Of a stretch of DNA of 7,730 bases, positions 6,673-7,730 are shown piece by piece (the first letter of the stretch is position 1; every line of letters starts with the position of its first letter). Position numbers and translations under genes: made by a program. Under the pieces are notes generated by a model. The model was given only the letters and a program-made list of their open reading frames with translations, was not told the DNA's origin and did not search any database. This DNA is from Candidatus Omnitrophota bacterium (GTDB lineage: Bacteria > Omnitrophota > Gorgyraeia > DTHP01), in the NCBI GenBank assembly GCA_023818555.1, contig JAMWCG010000042.1:1-7730 (forward strand). The letters are read 5' to 3'.

Positions 6673-7730
6673 ATGAAGAAAAAATATATTATCCTCATTG
6701 TCACGATAGTAGCCATCTTTCTCATTCTTTACTTAAGCCTAACCCAGATTGTCCCTGCCAGAATAAAACCCCTGCTCATTGAAGTCATTCATAACTATAC
6801 TGGAAAACCAGTGGAAATTGAAAATATTGCTTTCTCTTTATTCCGGGGCTTAATAGTAAGAAATTTAACCGTGCAAAATCTCTTCGCTAACCTTCCGCTT
6901 AAATTCTCGCGTATAAATTTAAGCCTGAAATATCCTCCCTTAATTCTACAAAGAAAAGTTGTCTACCGTCTCTCCTCCACACCTGCGGAGATATTTAACT
7001 TTCAGATTACTTCCTCTGGAACATTCAAATTGGCTGATAAATCTTTAACTTCTCAAATAAATATAGGCCTTCCACTCGGTTTACTAAAATTTATTCTGCG
7101 GGATACTCCCTGGGAAATCAAGGGAGAAAAATTAAACTTGAGTATAAACTTACAAATTGATGCGCAAAGAAATATTCTGGCAGATATAGAGGTTCCTTTA
7201 CGCAATATCTCTTTACTTATTTCCCAATATACATTTTCCGGAGCAGGAGAAATCAATCTGAATATATCTAAACCCGCGAAATCAGGAAAAACAAACTACA
7301 AAGGAAAAGTAAAAATAGAGGAGTTAAGCACAACTATTCCCAAAGAGGGAGAAAAGTTTACCTTAAGAGATGGAGATATCGATTTTGACTTAAGAAATAT
7401 CCAAATAAATAAATTAGAATGTAAATACCTGGAAAGAACATATCTGCTTAAAGGAACAATCAAGAATCTAAACCGTCCGGAGATATCCCTTGATATAACC
7501 AGTGAAATGTTAGAGAGTAAAATAAATTTTTCTTATCTCCAGAATAGCCTGGATATAAAAAGTGTCATACTTAAACTTCCCCAGTCAAAACTTGAATTGC
7601 AGGGTTTAATTAATGACCTAAAAAATCTAAGAGGAGACATCTATCTTTCCGGCTCAATTCATACCGAAGACCTGAAATACCTACCTTTTAAACTCCTCTC
7701 ACGCTCAAAGGGAGTAAGTTCCCTTCTAAA
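6673..7730 (+). CDS. AsmA-like envelope protein, N-terminal part (cut by window end)
   Basis: The frame is open from the ATG at 6673 to the right edge: 352 codons plus two bases, with no stop. Residues 1-4 are basic (MKKK) and 5-24 form one hydrophobic signal-anchor helix, so the protein should sit in the inner membrane with the rest in the periplasm. Just after it, TGKPVEIENIAFSLFRGLIVRNLTVQN (43-69, split in the family as a TGxxVxI turn then a GLxxxNLxV strand) is the typical AsmA/TamB-superfamily opening. The remainder is a series of alternating hydrophobic beta strands (for example 156-164, 193-199, 235-247, 291-302) as expected of the repeating-groove fold of these proteins, which are linked to lipid transport between membranes and to outer-membrane upkeep. 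There is no ribosome-binding site, and an in-frame TAA lies 6 nt upstream, so the start is well fixed. The exact subfamily cannot be told from this fragment. Confidence 0.78.
   Translation, partial: MKKKYIILIVTIVAIFLILYLSLTQIVPARIKPLLIEVIHNYTGKPVEIENIAFSLFRGLIVRNLTVQNLFANLPLKFSRINLSLKYPPLILQRKVVYRLSSTPAEIFNFQITSSGTFKLADKSLTSQINIGLPLGLLKFILRDTPWEIKGEKLNLSINLQIDAQRNILADIEVPLRNISLLISQYTFSGAGEINLNISKPAKSGKTNYKGKVKIEELSTTIPKEGEKFTLRDGDIDFDLRNIQINKLECKYLERTYLLKGTIKNLNRPEISLDITSEMLESKINFSYLQNSLDIKSVILKLPQSKLELQGLINDLKNLRGDIYLSGSIHTEDLKYLPFKLLSRSKGVSSLL

Noticed and set aside
7053..7256. Minus-strand 67-codon frame antisense to the AsmA-like gene
   Set aside because: The plus-strand frame is continuous, begins with a promoter and a signal anchor and shows family motifs; the antisense frame shows nothing.

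Overview
The window is an A+T-rich bacterial chromosomal segment from an organism with two membranes. The evidence for a diderm is an ExbB/TolQ-ExbD/TolR proton-channel pair, a large secreted TPR protein and an AsmA-like envelope protein. No mobile element, tRNA, rRNA or CRISPR array was seen. The style of the genes (A/G-rich coding strands, a long periplasmic TPR protein beside ExbB/ExbD) would suit an uncultivated diderm candidate phylum such as Omnitrophota, but that is a guess from gene style and no marker in the window proves it.

Layout. Positions 1-160 hold no convincing gene; there is a weak terminator candidate just after exbD and a small G/C-rich palindrome. Positions 161-3708 (minus strand) are a compact three-gene unit transcribed in the order TPR protein, ExbB/TolQ, ExbD/TolR, with gaps of 16 and 13 nt. 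After a 52-nt gap, 3761-6550 (minus strand) is a complete uvrA, the damage-recognition ATPase of nucleotide excision repair. A 122-bp divergent promoter region (6551-6672) separates uvrA from a plus-strand AsmA-like gene that starts at 6673 and runs off the right edge.

How the genes relate. The TPR-ExbB-ExbD unit probably makes an inner-membrane, proton-driven force device with a periplasmic TPR partner. The AsmA-like protein also points to envelope maintenance. uvrA is a housekeeping repair gene and has no obvious functional link to its neighbours.

Most notable signal. All three genes with their own predicted promoter (TPR gene, uvrA, AsmA-like gene) lack a Shine-Dalgarno sequence. Each has an in-frame TAA 6-12 nt upstream that fixes the start. 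Two have a -10 box only 8-9 nt from the ATG, so their mRNAs should be leaderless or nearly so. The two downstream operon genes, exbB and exbD, have purine-rich ribosome-binding sites. I found no clearly new biological system; the TPR-ExbB-ExbD unit without a visible TonB/TolA partner is the nearest thing to an undescribed machine.
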